DNA of 64,000 nucleotides, taken from contig MTKO01000081.1 of assembly GCA_004028505.1 (NCBI GenBank), forward strand, positions 40,158 to 104,157, read 5' to 3'. Numbering within the stretch: the stretch's first letter is position 1; every line of letters begins with the position of its first letter. The notes under the pieces are model-generated. The model searched no databases. It worked only from the letters and a program-made list of their open reading frames with translations, and had not been told where the DNA came from. The translations under genes and the position numbers were made by a program. The stretch is from Candidatus Electrothrix aarhusensis. GTDB lineage: Bacteria; Desulfobacterota; Desulfobulbia; Desulfobulbales; Desulfobulbaceae. Of the stretch, positions 39,530 through 48,818 are shown piece by piece.

Positions 39530-40701
39530 TCAGGTAATCTGATGCCCGCAATTATCACAAAACTTTGCGCCAGGGAGATTCTCATTCTGACAATTGGAAC
39601 AGATGCAGGCAGCAGGCTTTTCATCTGTCGAACGGCCACAACGTGAACAGTATTTTGCGCCGGGCGTCAGATTTTTGCCACAGTTGCTGCATTGGAGTAG
39701 GATCACCTGCTGATGTCCACAAAACAGACAAAAACGGGCATCAGTAGGTATCACATTGGTACAATCCGAGCATTGTGTTGTCGATACGCTTGCAGATGAT
39801 TGCCCGCTTCCCTGCTGTTGCGCATGAGTAACATTACCAACATTGGCAGAATTAACAGGATTAGCAGCATTTGCAAACATGGCTGGCATCATCATTCCCA
39901 GGCCTAAGCCTAAACCGGCTCCAGCCTCGTTACCGGCCAAGGCTGCTTTTTCCATAGCCATCCCAGCCTTCATGCGAACGAATGCATCCATGTCCTTGAT
40001 AACCCCCATGCGACTGCGGTCATCAATGGCTGCCTGCACTTCTTCCGGCGGAGTTATGGAGGAAATGTACAGTTCATCAAATGCCAGTCCGAAACGACTA
40101 AAATCTTTATCAAGTCGTTTCTTTAACCCGACTGCCAGCTCATCAAATAGGGCAGGCAGATTAAACAGAGTATCCAGAGTCTCACCGAGATAATCATTGA
40201 GCCGGGAAACAATAACCCGCCGCAGATAGCCCTCAATCTGTTCTGTTGTATATTTGCCCATAGTACCGGCCAGGGTATTTATAAAGAGTACCGGCTGGAC
40301 AATACGAATATTAAAGACTCCGTGTGCCCTAAGACGAACAAAACCCAATTCGGAATCCCTAAAGGCCACAGGGTCACGAGTACCCCATTTGAGGTTGGAA
40401 AAAACCTTGAGGTTGACAAAATAGACTTCAGCCCGTAGGGGCTGGTGCCACCCCAAGGCGCAGAAAGTATTTTTGTAATGATAGGGATATTACCGGTCTT
40501 CAGGGTGTGACGCCCCGGCCCGAAAGCATCTCCGGCCCGACCCTTATAATACATCACCGCTGCCTGACTTTCCCGCACAGTTAACTGTGCCCCATACTTG
40601 ATTTCCCCGGAACCTGACTCCGGCAAGCGATGCAACAATTCTTGGCCGGTTTCGTCAAACCATTCCAGAGCTTCAAGAAAAATAGCGTTATCCGTCCCCA
40701 C
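39530..40701 (-). CDS. SPFH-domain protein with C-terminal double zinc ribbon (one frameshift)
   Basis: About 390 residues after adding a base in the G4 run 40438-40441; the frames meet at WGGTSP-LRAEVYFVN. The N-terminal 270 residues resemble the SPFH/virion-core (YdjI-like) family: LTVRESQAAVMYYKGRAGD, FGPGRHTLKTGN, TKWGT-like LKWGTRDPVAFRD, and a coiled end LYISSITPPEEVQAAIDDRS. A glycine/asparagine-rich linker follows, then CxxC ribbons (CSDCTNVIP, CLFCGHQQ, CSNCGKNL, CSRCG, CSNCQNENL, CDNCGHQ). Such proteins assemble membrane- or shell-associated oligomers; role unknown. Adjacent to the FmdB-like gene. Confidence 0.75.
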
Positions 40702-40796
40702 AGCGATCTCCGTTTATTAGGAAACTAAGGGATTCATCCCCTTTTTATTGCGACATACTTTAAAATCATCCACTCCCGTCAAATCATACCAGATCG

Positions 40797-41290
40797 TTAC
40801 AGATCATACAATGTTTCGTCATGAACCGGTGGCCTTGTGCCGGAACGAATTTTCTTTTTCAAGCCATCCAAAGAAAAGGCATCATCAGAGTCAAGAAGGC
40901 CGCCCATTTCCTGCTCAATCTGATCAGGGTCCTCCCCTGACTCCATTCGGGAAAGCGCTTCTTCCATATGCTCTCCCATTGAGACACCTGTTTTGTCGGT
41001 GAATTTACGCATCAGCTGTGCCATCTGACGCGGGTCATCCTCGTTCATTCCTTCAGCTTCCCGCATCAGCCTTCAAAGGCCTGTTCCATCTTGCTCTCAT
41101 CCAGGTTAGCCATCGGATCATCTCTATCCTCTTCCTTAGCCTTGCCGATAACAGCGAAGCGGGACATCTGTCTATTCAACTCTTTTTTTCCACATTTCGG
41201 GCAGTCAGGTCGCTTCTCAGTATTGATGCGGCTGGAGAAAAAATTAAAGATGGTATTGCAATCTTGACAATAAAATTCGTAGATAGGCAT
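40797..41290 (-). CDS. FmdB-family zinc-ribbon protein with C-terminal extension (one frameshift)
   Basis: About 164 residues after restoring one base near 41069 (GAAGGC-TGATG should read GAAGGCCTGATG). N-terminal FmdB zinc ribbon: MPIYEFYCQDCNTIFNFF and CPKCGKKEL. The C-terminal half (DDPRQMAQLMRKFTDKTGVS, MGEHMEEALSRMESGEDPD) matches the helical extension common in deltaproteobacterial FmdB-like proteins. Possibly a regulatory protein; no proven function. It lies between the SPFH protein and aroB genes on the same strand. Confidence 0.82.
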
Positions 41291-41361
41291 GGTAAGAGTA
41301 AACTATGTGCTTTATAAAAAGAGATTATGCTCTAAAACTGATCAATTACCGGAATTAAACC

Positions 41362-42447
41362 TTAACCACCTTGCAGCACGGCGTCAAGGTCATCTTTCTT
41401 TATCTGATCGGTGATCATAACTTTACCAATGGCCTCCGGGAGAACATAAAAAACTCGTCCAGCAACTGTTTTCTTGTCATTTAAAAGATATTTCTTAATG
41501 AGTTGCCTGTCGAGCTCAGCTGGTATAGAGTGTGGCAGCTCATATCGCTCAATCAGATCTTGGATCGCACAGGCATCCTGCTCAGACAAACAGCCGGTTC
41601 GGACAGCCAGCTTTGCTACGGCACACATGCCGATGGCCACAGCCTTGCCATGAATAAGTTGAAAGTCAGAAGCTGCCTCCACAGCATGGCCAATAGTATG
41701 CCCAAAATTTAATATTCTGCGTAGTCCGCCTTCTCGTTCATCCTGCTCCACCACCCAGGCCTTGATCTCACAGCACCGAGCAATCAGTTGCGTAAGGACA
41801 TCCTGATGCAGGGTAAACACCGCATCTTTATTTTTCTCAAGAAAAGTAAAAAAATCTGCATCATGAATAACACCGTACTTAATCACCTCCGCAAGCCCTC
41901 CTTGCAACTCATCACGCGGTAAAGTATGCAGAACATCCGTATCGATATACACAGCCTTGGGCTGATAAAAGACACCGACTAAGTTTTTCCCCTCTGGCAG
42001 ATCGACGCCGGTCTTTCCGCCGACAGAACTGTCCACCTGCGACAAAAGAGTAGTCGGCACCTGAACAAAGGGAATACCGCGCATATATATAGCAGCAAGA
42101 AAACCGGTAATATCTCCGGTCACCCCACCACCCAAAGCGATCAAAGCGTCGCCGCGATCAAAACCACGCTGCGCTAATTCGCTAGCCAAGGCAGCCACAG
42201 TTTCCATATGTTTATTTGCTTCACCATGAGGAAAGATGATAAGCTCAGCTTGGAGACCGGCTGACTCCAAGGATTGCAGACATTGCTTACCGTACAACTC
42301 CGCAACAGTATCATCAGCAATGATCCCGTATTTTGTTCCTATATTTCTTTCCCTAAGATCAGATCCAATTTTCGCCAACAATCCTGAACTGATTCGAATA
42401 AGGTAACTCCTCTCGTCCAACCCTACGGTTACTACGGTTTCCGCCAT
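41362..42447 (-). CDS. aroB: 3-dehydroquinate synthase
   Basis: Second step of the shikimate pathway, DAHP to 3-dehydroquinate, cytosolic and NAD-dependent. 361 residues from ATG 42447 (MAETVVTVGLDERSY); an upstream in-frame start would add 25 residues of unlikely sequence. Signatures: FPHGEANKHMETV, ALGGGVTGDITGFLAA, PTTLLSQVDSSVGGKTGVD, GLAEVIKYG, EREGGLRRILNFGHTIGHAVE with the metal-binding His. Intact and of normal length. Confidence 0.96.
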   Translation of the reverse strand: MAETVVTVGLDERSYLIRISSGLLAKIGSDLRERNIGTKYGIIADDTVAELYGKQCLQSLESAGLQAELIIFPHGEANKHMETVAALASELAQRGFDRGDALIALGGGVTGDITGFLAAIYMRGIPFVQVPTTLLSQVDSSVGGKTGVDLPEGKNLVGVFYQPKAVYIDTDVLHTLPRDELQGGLAEVIKYGVIHDADFFTFLEKNKDAVFTLHQDVLTQLIARCCEIKAWVVEQDEREGGLRRILNFGHTIGHAVEAASDFQLIHGKAVAIGMCAVAKLAVRTGCLSEQDACAIQDLIERYELPHSIPAELDRQLIKKYLLNDKKTVAGRVFYVLPEAIGKVMITDQIKKDDLDAVLQGG

Positions 42448-42486
42448 CTTTTTTTCCTTTGATCTTTCCTTTGATGCAGTACAAAT

Positions 42487-42520
42487 AAAAAAAGGATCAG
42501 CTATAAGCCGATCCTTTTTC
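42487..42520 (-). terminator. rho-independent terminator between ppaC and aroB
   Basis: AAAAAGGATC and GATCCTTTTT form a stem around AGCTATAAGCC, with A-runs and T-runs on both sides. It follows the ppaC stop by about 65 bp on the minus strand, and would separate ppaC from aroB. Confidence 0.85.
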
Positions 42521-42586
42521 AACTCCCTTACAGAATATTTAGCCTGCTGAGCAGTCCTGAATCAGTAACCAATCAGCAGCAGCTGA

Positions 42587-43510
42587 TCAGCAACCGAAAG
42601 CTTTCTGCATATTGGGGATGGTCTGTTTTTTACGGCTCATCATGCCGGGAATCCACATGGAATTTCCATCCAGCTTACTGTCAAACGCGCCTTCTATAAC
42701 AGAAGCATCGTCTGAGAGGACAACCAGATCAGTACCTTCTTTCACAACATCTGTCAGCATAAGCAGGATGGTGTGATGACCGCCAGCAGCTTTCTGCTCT
42801 TCCATTGCCTTATACAAATCATCGCGAATATCAGCAACCTGATCCAGCGTGGCAAGCTCAAGCTGACCACAACCTACTTTGTTGCCTTTCATGTCGAAAT
42901 CTTTATAATCACGATTCAGAAGGTCCTTTGCAGGTACACCGGCAACAGCACTTTTTGCCTTGAGCATCTCCATGAACAGCTCATCGGTATCTGTAACCGA
43001 GGCAATCTCTTTTAGCTCAGCAACGGCTTTTTTATCCTCGTCCGTGCAGGTCGGGGACTTAAAGTTAACCGTATCGCTGAGAATAGCGGACAGCATCAAG
43101 CCAGCAATCTTGGAATCAACAGCAACACCTTCGGCATCATAAAGCTGTTTCAGGACAGTACCGGTGCAGCCAACAGGCTTTACACAGCAAAAAATTGGAT
43201 TATTTGTGGTGACATCACCGATCTTATGGTGGTCCACAATGGCGACAACGCTGTCAGCACTGATGTTGTCAGGAGCCTGATTCAGGTCACTGTGATCAAC
43301 CAAAGCCACGGTCTTACCAGAGGCATCAGTCATGATCTCCGGTGCAGCCACACCAAAACGCTTGAGAACAGTTTCCGTCTCTGGATTCATTTCTCCCTGC
43401 ATAGACGCAATAGCGTCTTCTCCGCCAGCTTTCAGCAGCTCGGCATAAGCGATGGCTGCGGTGACTGAATCGGTATCCGGATTTTTGTGGCCTGTAACAT
43501 AGACTGCCAT
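42587..43510 (-). CDS. ppaC: manganese-dependent inorganic pyrophosphatase (family II)
   Basis: Cytosolic DHH-family enzyme hydrolysing pyrophosphate, 307 residues. Motifs: VTGHKNPDTDSVTAA with the metal-binding His/Asp, ALVDHSDLNQ, VAIVDHHKIGD (the DHH motif), and C-terminal IPGMMSRKKQ. Start preceded by AGGAGGGAAG. It removes pyrophosphate released by ATP sulfurylase and so pulls sulfate activation forward, or is by-passed when the pathway runs in reverse. sat lies 1.7 kb away in the same orientation. Confidence 0.95.
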   Translation of the reverse strand: MAVYVTGHKNPDTDSVTAAIAYAELLKAGGEDAIASMQGEMNPETETVLKRFGVAAPEIMTDASGKTVALVDHSDLNQAPDNISADSVVAIVDHHKIGDVTTNNPIFCCVKPVGCTGTVLKQLYDAEGVAVDSKIAGLMLSAILSDTVNFKSPTCTDEDKKAVAELKEIASVTDTDELFMEMLKAKSAVAGVPAKDLLNRDYKDFDMKGNKVGCGQLELATLDQVADIRDDLYKAMEEQKAAGGHHTILLMLTDVVKEGTDLVVLSDDASVIEGAFDSKLDGNSMWIPGMMSRKKQTIPNMQKAFGC

Positions 43511-43913
43511 AAGACTTCCCTCCTGGAAATTTTAGAATATAATAAGAGCAAGATTACAATGTTCTTATGTACGTGATTGAGCCGTTCTCTGTCGGACGGG
43601 CTGCGCAGCGGTTCTTACCGTTATGCACTCAAAAACTCGTTTGTGATATTTATCCCTTTCAGCAGAGAGCGTCAAGAGGAAAACTGCTCAAAGAAGGTTA
43701 GCATCCTCATTTATTGAAAAATATTTCCCATAACGACGGAGCCCGTGGCTTAAAACCTCCTCCATCATTCTCCTTGCATTCTAACCAAATGAAGCTACCT
43801 TCATGATTTCAAAAAGGATGTGCCCCGTACTCAATGACTTGTAAAAAATAAGAACATCTGAAGATGTTTATCGCGCATCAAACGAACAAAAGAAACTCAA
43901 GAGGAAGGAACAT
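43511..43913. other. intergenic region between divergent ppaC and the anchored acidic protein
   Basis: About 400 bp without a gene. It holds two divergent promoters; none could be assigned with confidence. A small palindrome, AACATC-TGAA-GATGTT at 43853-43868, lies 45 bp before the plus-strand gene and could be an operator. Confidence 0.5.
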
Positions 43914-45050
43914 ATGAAAAAAACAACCGTTCGATCTATTATGATCGGATCTATAACACTTACAGCGGTAACAGCCGGAGCATGGTTCATACTCACTTCT
44001 GAACCCCCTCAAAAAAAGGTGGGCAGTCTCGTCCCCCCCTCTTCATCAGGAGCGATGCAACAACAAGCGAGTACCAAATCCGACTTTGAATCCGACTTTG
44101 ACGGTTCTCTGGCAGCACAACCAACTAATCCGGCAGATGAAACGCAGAAAGTAGCGCCAGACCTATACCCTATAGATCCCCTTCCTGGAAATATCCAAAA
44201 GAATACTACGGAAGAAAAACAAGAGCAAAATTCAGCAGCTGAGAACACAGAGGACTCAGCAACAACAGCAGGAGAGCCCATTGCGCCCTCCGCTCTTTCA
44301 AGTCTCCAAGCCTTCGAAGATATCGACGAAGGAGAAATGCCGAATAATGCGGAAACAGAGTGCTCTTTTTTACCGGGAGAAGAAGAGCAACAACAGAAGG
44401 AGGGGAATATTTCCGGACCGAGTTGCAAAGAAGTCTCTCCGGTTCTCACCAATTTCGTCAACAGTCTTGAGAAAAAAGATTACAGCAAGGAGGAAAGCAG
44501 CGACCAACCTCTTCAGGAGCACTTTAATGCCTTGGCAACACAGCTCGTCAACAATCCTCCGGTTGTTATCCATGAAACCGATGACCTGTATACAGTCCTC
44601 ACCAACACAGCCCACTTCTTTCGTATTCTGGGGAAGGATAATATGCGTCTTTTACGGAAGGTAGTTAAACAGGAAACAACAGATTTTGAAGATATTACTG
44701 CTGAGATATACCGACTCAGCACAGAAGAAAAAGAATGTGTCAGTGGCAACAAGAGGCTGGAGATACCCTTTACAGCGGCCTATGAGTATGCAGGATTTTT
44801 TCTCAACACCTTGGGGGGACGATCCTATCTCTTTCGTCGAGATTCAGGAACGCGACTGCTGGTCAATTACTATGCTGTGCTCACCCTTGATCAGGCGAAC
44901 AAAAAGCAGCTGAACAGTTACGGCCTTGATATCAGAGAACAGCTTCCGTGGCTCATTCAGGAGATGGAGGCGAACAATCGACTCACCCATAAGGAACAGT
45001 ATCTTGACAAGCTCTATGAGCTAGCGGAGAATTATCAGGCCTTGCCATAA
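43914..45050 (+). CDS. membrane-anchored acidic protein of unknown function
   Basis: A 378-residue protein starting after GAGGAAGGAACAT. One N-terminal hydrophobic segment (IMIGSITLTAVTAGAWFIL) follows MKKTTVRS, so it is an anchor or uncleaved signal. Residues 30-190 are low-complexity, rich in Ser, Glu, Gln and Pro, likely an extracytoplasmic linker. The C-terminal 190 residues are folded and helical (HETDDLYTVLTNTAHFFRIL, EYAGFFLNTLGGRSYLF, LDKLYELAENYQAL). No family recognised. It is convergent with sat and divergent from ppaC; the setting gives no clear clue. Confidence 0.65.
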   Translation: MKKTTVRSIMIGSITLTAVTAGAWFILTSEPPQKKVGSLVPPSSSGAMQQQASTKSDFESDFDGSLAAQPTNPADETQKVAPDLYPIDPLPGNIQKNTTEEKQEQNSAAENTEDSATTAGEPIAPSALSSLQAFEDIDEGEMPNNAETECSFLPGEEEQQQKEGNISGPSCKEVSPVLTNFVNSLEKKDYSKEESSDQPLQEHFNALATQLVNNPPVVIHETDDLYTVLTNTAHFFRILGKDNMRLLRKVVKQETTDFEDITAEIYRLSTEEKECVSGNKRLEIPFTAAYEYAGFFLNTLGGRSYLFRRDSGTRLLVNYYAVLTLDQANKKQLNSYGLDIREQLPWLIQEMEANNRLTHKEQYLDKLYELAENYQALP

Positions 45051-45093
45051 AAAAAGGCGAACAGTACAAGATTCGTCCTTACAGAAGACTCCT

Positions 45094-45154
45094 GTAGGGC
45101 GCGAACCTGCGTGTTCGCCCTTTATGCAGGGCAGACACAGAGGTCTGCCCCTAC
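45094..45154. repeat. palindromic intergenic repeat (GTAGGG...CCCCTAC type)
   Basis: The 61-bp element begins GTAGGGC and ends GCCCCTAC, and contains two inner stems: GAAC/GTTC within GGGCG...CGCCC, and GGGCAGAC/GTCTGCCC. It sits between convergent genes and can act as a terminator in both directions. A related palindrome lies at 60191-60224. Confidence 0.75.
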
Positions 45155-45171
45155 ACAAAAATATCCAAAAA

Positions 45172-46449
45172 TTACATGGATTCGCCAGAAGCGGCACCCT
45201 GCATCTTGACCTCAACTTTCTCGGTCAAACCAGCATAGTACTTTTTGAGGTGATCCAGAACCTCGTCACGACCAAAGTGATCCACAACCTCAGCACCTTC
45301 AGAAAGAGCCTTACGCAGTTTGGTACCGGAAAGGATAACCCGATCTTCTTTACCGTGGTTACAGGTACGCAGAGAAGCCATACCGTCACACTTGTGGCAA
45401 TAGAAGGTCCAGTCGATCTTCATGGGCTGGCAAAGCAGGTCTTTGCCCGGCTCACCAGTTTTCGGAACACGATCAAAGATCTCCTGAGCTTCGAACAGAC
45501 CGTAGAAATCACCCACGCCAGCATGATCGCGACCGATCAGCATATCGGTGATACCGTAGTTCTGACGGAAGGTAGCGTGGAGCAGGCCTTCACGAGGACC
45601 AGCATAACGCATATCCAGCGGGTAACCACCGTTGATAACGTTATCTTTTACAAAATAGTTCTCAATCAGGATCTCAATAGCCTTTACGCGGGTCTCAGCA
45701 GGAATATCACCAGCCTTGAGGTTACCGATCAGAGAGTGAATCAAAACACCGTCACAAACTTCAATAGCAATCTTGGCCAGGAACTCATGAGAACGATGCA
45801 TGGGGTTACGCAGCTGAAGAGCAGCAACCTTGGACCAACCACGCTCTTCAAACATAGCGCGGGTCTCTGCCGGGGTCAGGTAGACTCCAGGATACTCATC
45901 AGGATAGCTGCCCTGAGAAAGAACTTTTACCGAACCGGCAATGTTTATATCTTTCTGATTCATAACCATGATAACACCGGGATGATCTTCTGGTGCAATC
46001 TTCCAGAAATTTCCGTCCACAGACTCTTCACCTTCGCCCATGAAGACTTTTTCACATTCCCATTTTTTATCAGCCTCGGTCATCTCGAACTTCTCTGAGA
46101 CCTTCATGGTTGCCATGATCACGCCGTCTGCTTCAAGAGCGATCTCTTCACCCATTTCAATGGCATCAGCATCTTCTTTGGTGATATCCAAGGTGATGGG
46201 TACAGGCCAGAAGGTGCCATCAGCCATCTGGAAGTTTTCACAAACGCCTTTCCAGTCAGCCTTGTTCATGAAGCCATCCAGCGGAGAGAACCCACCGATA
46301 CCCATCATGATCAGATCGCCTTTAGCACGAGCACTTACCTGCACTTTTTTCAAACCTGCCGCTTTTTCCTGCTCAGCGACCAGCTCGCTGCCATGCAGCA
46401 GAGCACAAACAAGACCTTTTCCGCCGTGAGGGGCTACCAATTGAGACAT
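45172..46449 (-). CDS. sat: sulfate adenylyltransferase (ATP sulfurylase)
   Basis: Activates sulfate to APS with release of pyrophosphate, or makes ATP from APS in sulfur oxidisers and disproportionators. 425 residues, typical of the dissimilatory prokaryotic type without a kinase domain. Motifs: [14 protein letters not shown] (QxRNxxHxxH site), [27 protein letters not shown], and C-terminal LRKALSEG. A start context GAGGAAAG supports ATG 46449. The direction of flux cannot be read from the gene. Good promoter about 125 bp upstream. Confidence 0.96.
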   Translation of the reverse strand: MSQLVAPHGGKGLVCALLHGSELVAEQEKAAGLKKVQVSARAKGDLIMMGIGGFSPLDGFMNKADWKGVCENFQMADGTFWPVPITLDITKEDADAIEMGEEIALEADGVIMATMKVSEKFEMTEADKKWECEKVFMGEGEESVDGNFWKIAPEDHPGVIMVMNQKDINIAGSVKVLSQGSYPDEYPGVYLTPAETRAMFEERGWSKVAALQLRNPMHRSHEFLAKIAIEVCDGVLIHSLIGNLKAGDIPAETRVKAIEILIENYFVKDNVINGGYPLDMRYAGPREGLLHATFRQNYGITDMLIGRDHAGVGDFYGLFEAQEIFDRVPKTGEPGKDLLCQPMKIDWTFYCHKCDGMASLRTCNHGKEDRVILSGTKLRKALSEGAEVVDHFGRDEVLDHLKKYYAGLTEKVEVKMQGAASGESM

Positions 46450-46575
46450 AATTCTTTCCTCTTTGAGTTAAATGTTATGATAATACAATATTTTATCTGA
46501 TTTTACACAGGCTGTTGCCTGCAACCGATTTCCACCGGCGTTCAGGCTGTCTGAGCAATTACGTATAAAAGGTGA

Positions 46576-46604
46576 TAAATATAGGCGGGAAGCATAGAAG
46601 TCAA
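46576..46604 (-). promoter_or_regulatory. strong predicted sigma-70 promoter of sat
   Basis: Minus strand TTGACT (46604-46599), 17 bp, TATTTA (46581-46576). It predicts a leader of about 120 nt, within which CAGGC-TGTT-GCCTG forms a hairpin and ACAGCCTG occurs twice. Confidence 0.65.
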
Positions 46605-46673
46605 GAAAAAAGTACTCTTTCATCCATATAAACAATTTGTTCAATTTGTTTGATAAGTCGTATGAAGAGGAGC

Positions 46674-46708
46674 AAAAAAAATCCCTGCTCTTTTTTAGAG
46701 AGCAGGGG
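46674..46708 (-). terminator. rho-independent terminator of the PPC/FN3-like surface protein gene
   Basis: On the minus strand CCCTGCTCT pairs with AGAGCAGGG around CTAAAAA, followed by a T7 run. It lies 70 bp after the stop of the surface protein gene, just upstream of the sat promoter. Confidence 0.88.
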
Positions 46709-46777
46709 CGGATTCAAAAGCGAACCACGAATTCTCCAGAATGCTTTTTGAACCAAAGTATCAGGAGTCAATCATCA

Positions 46778-47985
46778 TCACAATGCAGGATTACAAATTA
46801 TTGCGGGAAGAAAAAGTATCCAAGGCGAGCTAGTTCTTGGTGGCTCCACGCTATCCCCTTTAAGCAATACTAGCAGCCAAGGCATAGCCTTGGGTTTATT
46901 GTCCGATATTGAGACTGTAAACGAAAGCGTATCGGTGCTCGGATAACGGGTAGTGCCTGCTGTATTCACAGCTTCCACATACCAATAATTAGTGCCATCA
47001 TTGGTCATGTCAGCTCCGTAGGAGATTGTCGCCTCGCAGTAATCTCCGTTAATCTCACCCGCAACCGATGTATTGGTATCAGTATCGACACCATAATAAA
47101 TCATACAGCTGTCAGCATTCGTAACTACCACCTGCAACAGCTGGCCAGACACTCCCGCTGTGACTGGAGCACCATCTGTGGGGCTGGGAGTCGAAATTTC
47201 CGGCAGGGGTTGCAGGGATTGAACTGTAAACGAAAGCGTACCGGTGCTCGGATAGCGGGTGGTGCCTGCTGTATTCACAGCTTCCACATACCAATAATTA
47301 GTGCCGTTATCGGTCATATCGCTCCGTAGGCAACTGTCGCCTTACAAGTAGTAGTACCAGGGTCAATTGTGATATCCTCAGATGCTGTCACATTATTGGT
47401 GTCTGTGCCATAATATATTATACAAGAGTCAGCATCAGTGACATCCACACTCAGCAGCTGGCCAAACTCCCCGGGTGCAAACGGTAGCCCATCATCTTCG
47501 GGGTTTTCAGAGTTTTCGCTGATCGTTGGAGGATCAGTTGGATCATCCAGATCATCCCATTTGAACTGATACAAATATCCAATCATATCATTAAGGCCGA
47601 CAATCTGGACATAATAAGTCGCGTTGGAAGCTACTGCATCATAAATGTGAGCTTCTTCCCCTTGATTGCCAATCGCATCTGCACCCCGTTTAATTATCTT
47701 ATTTGAAGAGTCCCATAAATTCATATCTAAGTTATGAGTATCATTATGAATATAATTCAAGGCAACATGAAGACTCACCGGTACCTGCCCTACAGTGAAG
47801 CTGTAACACGGTGACGGATTCTCAAAATACTGACCGTCTACCAAAGTTTCCTCCTGATCGGTAAGATCGTCCGGCGGTATTTCGCCACAGACAGTGGGTA
47901 TCATAGCACTGGCAGTGCTAGGAAGCATTACACCCACAAAAACAAACAACAAGCCAACCTTATATATTATATTACCTTTTTTCAT
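46778..47985 (-). CDS. exported surface protein with PPC-like and two FN3/Ig-like domains (one frameshift)
   Basis: About 402 residues from ATG 47985 after repair near 47320 (frame meets at TVAYGAD-MTDNGTNYWYV). Signal peptide ends at STASA. Residues about 35-140 look like a bacterial pre-peptidase C-terminal domain (YSFTVGQVPVSLHVALNY, ATYYVQIVGLNDMIGY). Two repeats of about 100 residues follow, each with PP/PE start, ADSC.IYYG, YGADMT, GTNYWYVEAVNTAGTTRYPS. The repeat is near-identical in DNA (offset 309 bp). The C-terminus has PKAMPWLLVLLK, which could be a short sorting segment, but the last 20 residues are unusual and another frame error is possible. It ends the pilus region and may be an adhesin. 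Confidence 0.65.
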
Positions 47986-48126
47986 CACCCACATCACCAC
48001 CACCCCGCAATCTTATACCAGAACCGCTCTTCCGAACACCCCGCTGCCGAAACCCAGCTCCCTGGAAATTCAAAAATACTTTAAGATAAGTCTCTTTAAG
48101 CATTGTATGCCAAGTAACGTTTTTTG

Positions 48127-48161
48127 TAAAAAAACCTTCCCCCCTTACAGGGGAAGGTTTT
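48127..48161 (-). terminator. rho-independent terminator after the small exported protein gene
   Basis: On the minus strand AAAACCTTCCCC, TGTAA, GGGGAAGGTTTT forms a strong stem with a T-run, about 75 bp after the stop at 48236. It separates the pilus operon from the surface protein gene. Confidence 0.85.
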
Positions 48162-48235
48162 GACCTTGCAACCAAAATCATCGGTGAGAAACTGGCGAAT
48201 TAAATATCAGCGCACTGAAGCCGCCCATTGAGAAA

Positions 48236-48685
48236 TCAATTCGTCCAGACACCGTCTATCTTTTGAATTCCCTTTCCCTCTGACTGCCTCGTTTGCTCCT
48301 GCCCTGAAGAAGTATCTTCCTTTTTCCCGCTGCCTTTTTTTGCCAACTTTATAGAAACGATCCACCACTTCCCTGCCTGTTCATCTTCAGCTGAAGCAAC
48401 AAAAACCTGATCTCCCTCCTCAAACAGACTTTGGTCCGCGCTATTGCCATATTGGTCATAAAGCTGCACTGTGCCGTCCAATAATATAGCGGAATCATCA
48501 ATAACTAAACTGTCCTTATGGACAGAATCTACCGTACCCGTGCTCTCAATCGTATGCATTTCAGCATATTGCCCTTCATCCGCTGCTGAAACTATATGGA
48601 AAGGAATGAGAAGGATCCCGGAGAAGATCACCGCCACAAGAACAAGACCCCGTCCTGATAAATATAATATTCTCAAGCTGTTCAT
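48236..48685 (-). CDS. small exported protein downstream of pilY1
   Basis: A 149-residue protein from ATG 48685, preceded by GGAGGTG. A hydrophobic signal (LVLVAVIFSGILLIPFHIVS) ends near AADEG. The mature part has STGTVDSVHKDSLVIDDSAI, VQLYDQYGNSAD and WWIVSIKLAKK, a strand-rich pattern like small OB-like periplasmic domains found next to pilY1 in Geobacter relatives; the tail is charged and disordered. It is 133 bp after the pilY1 stop on the same strand. A role in pilus tip assembly is inferred from position. Confidence 0.6.
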   Translation of the reverse strand: MNSLRILYLSGRGLVLVAVIFSGILLIPFHIVSAADEGQYAEMHTIESTGTVDSVHKDSLVIDDSAILLDGTVQLYDQYGNSADQSLFEEGDQVFVASAEDEQAGKWWIVSIKLAKKGSGKKEDTSSGQEQTRQSEGKGIQKIDGVWTN

Positions 48686-48818
48686 TACGTACACCTCCAG
48701 CTGTTCAATTGTTTCCGCTAGTTACTTATACCCGTTTCACCAAGCCCTGCTCCTGATTCCGGGCGAACTCAAAAAATCCGCCCGGAAAAACAACTTCAGT
48801 TACTCTGCTGGCAACTTT

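Noticed and set aside
45124..46098. plus-strand frame of 324 residues opposite sat
   Set aside because: Shadow of the sat gene; no ribosome site and no domain features.
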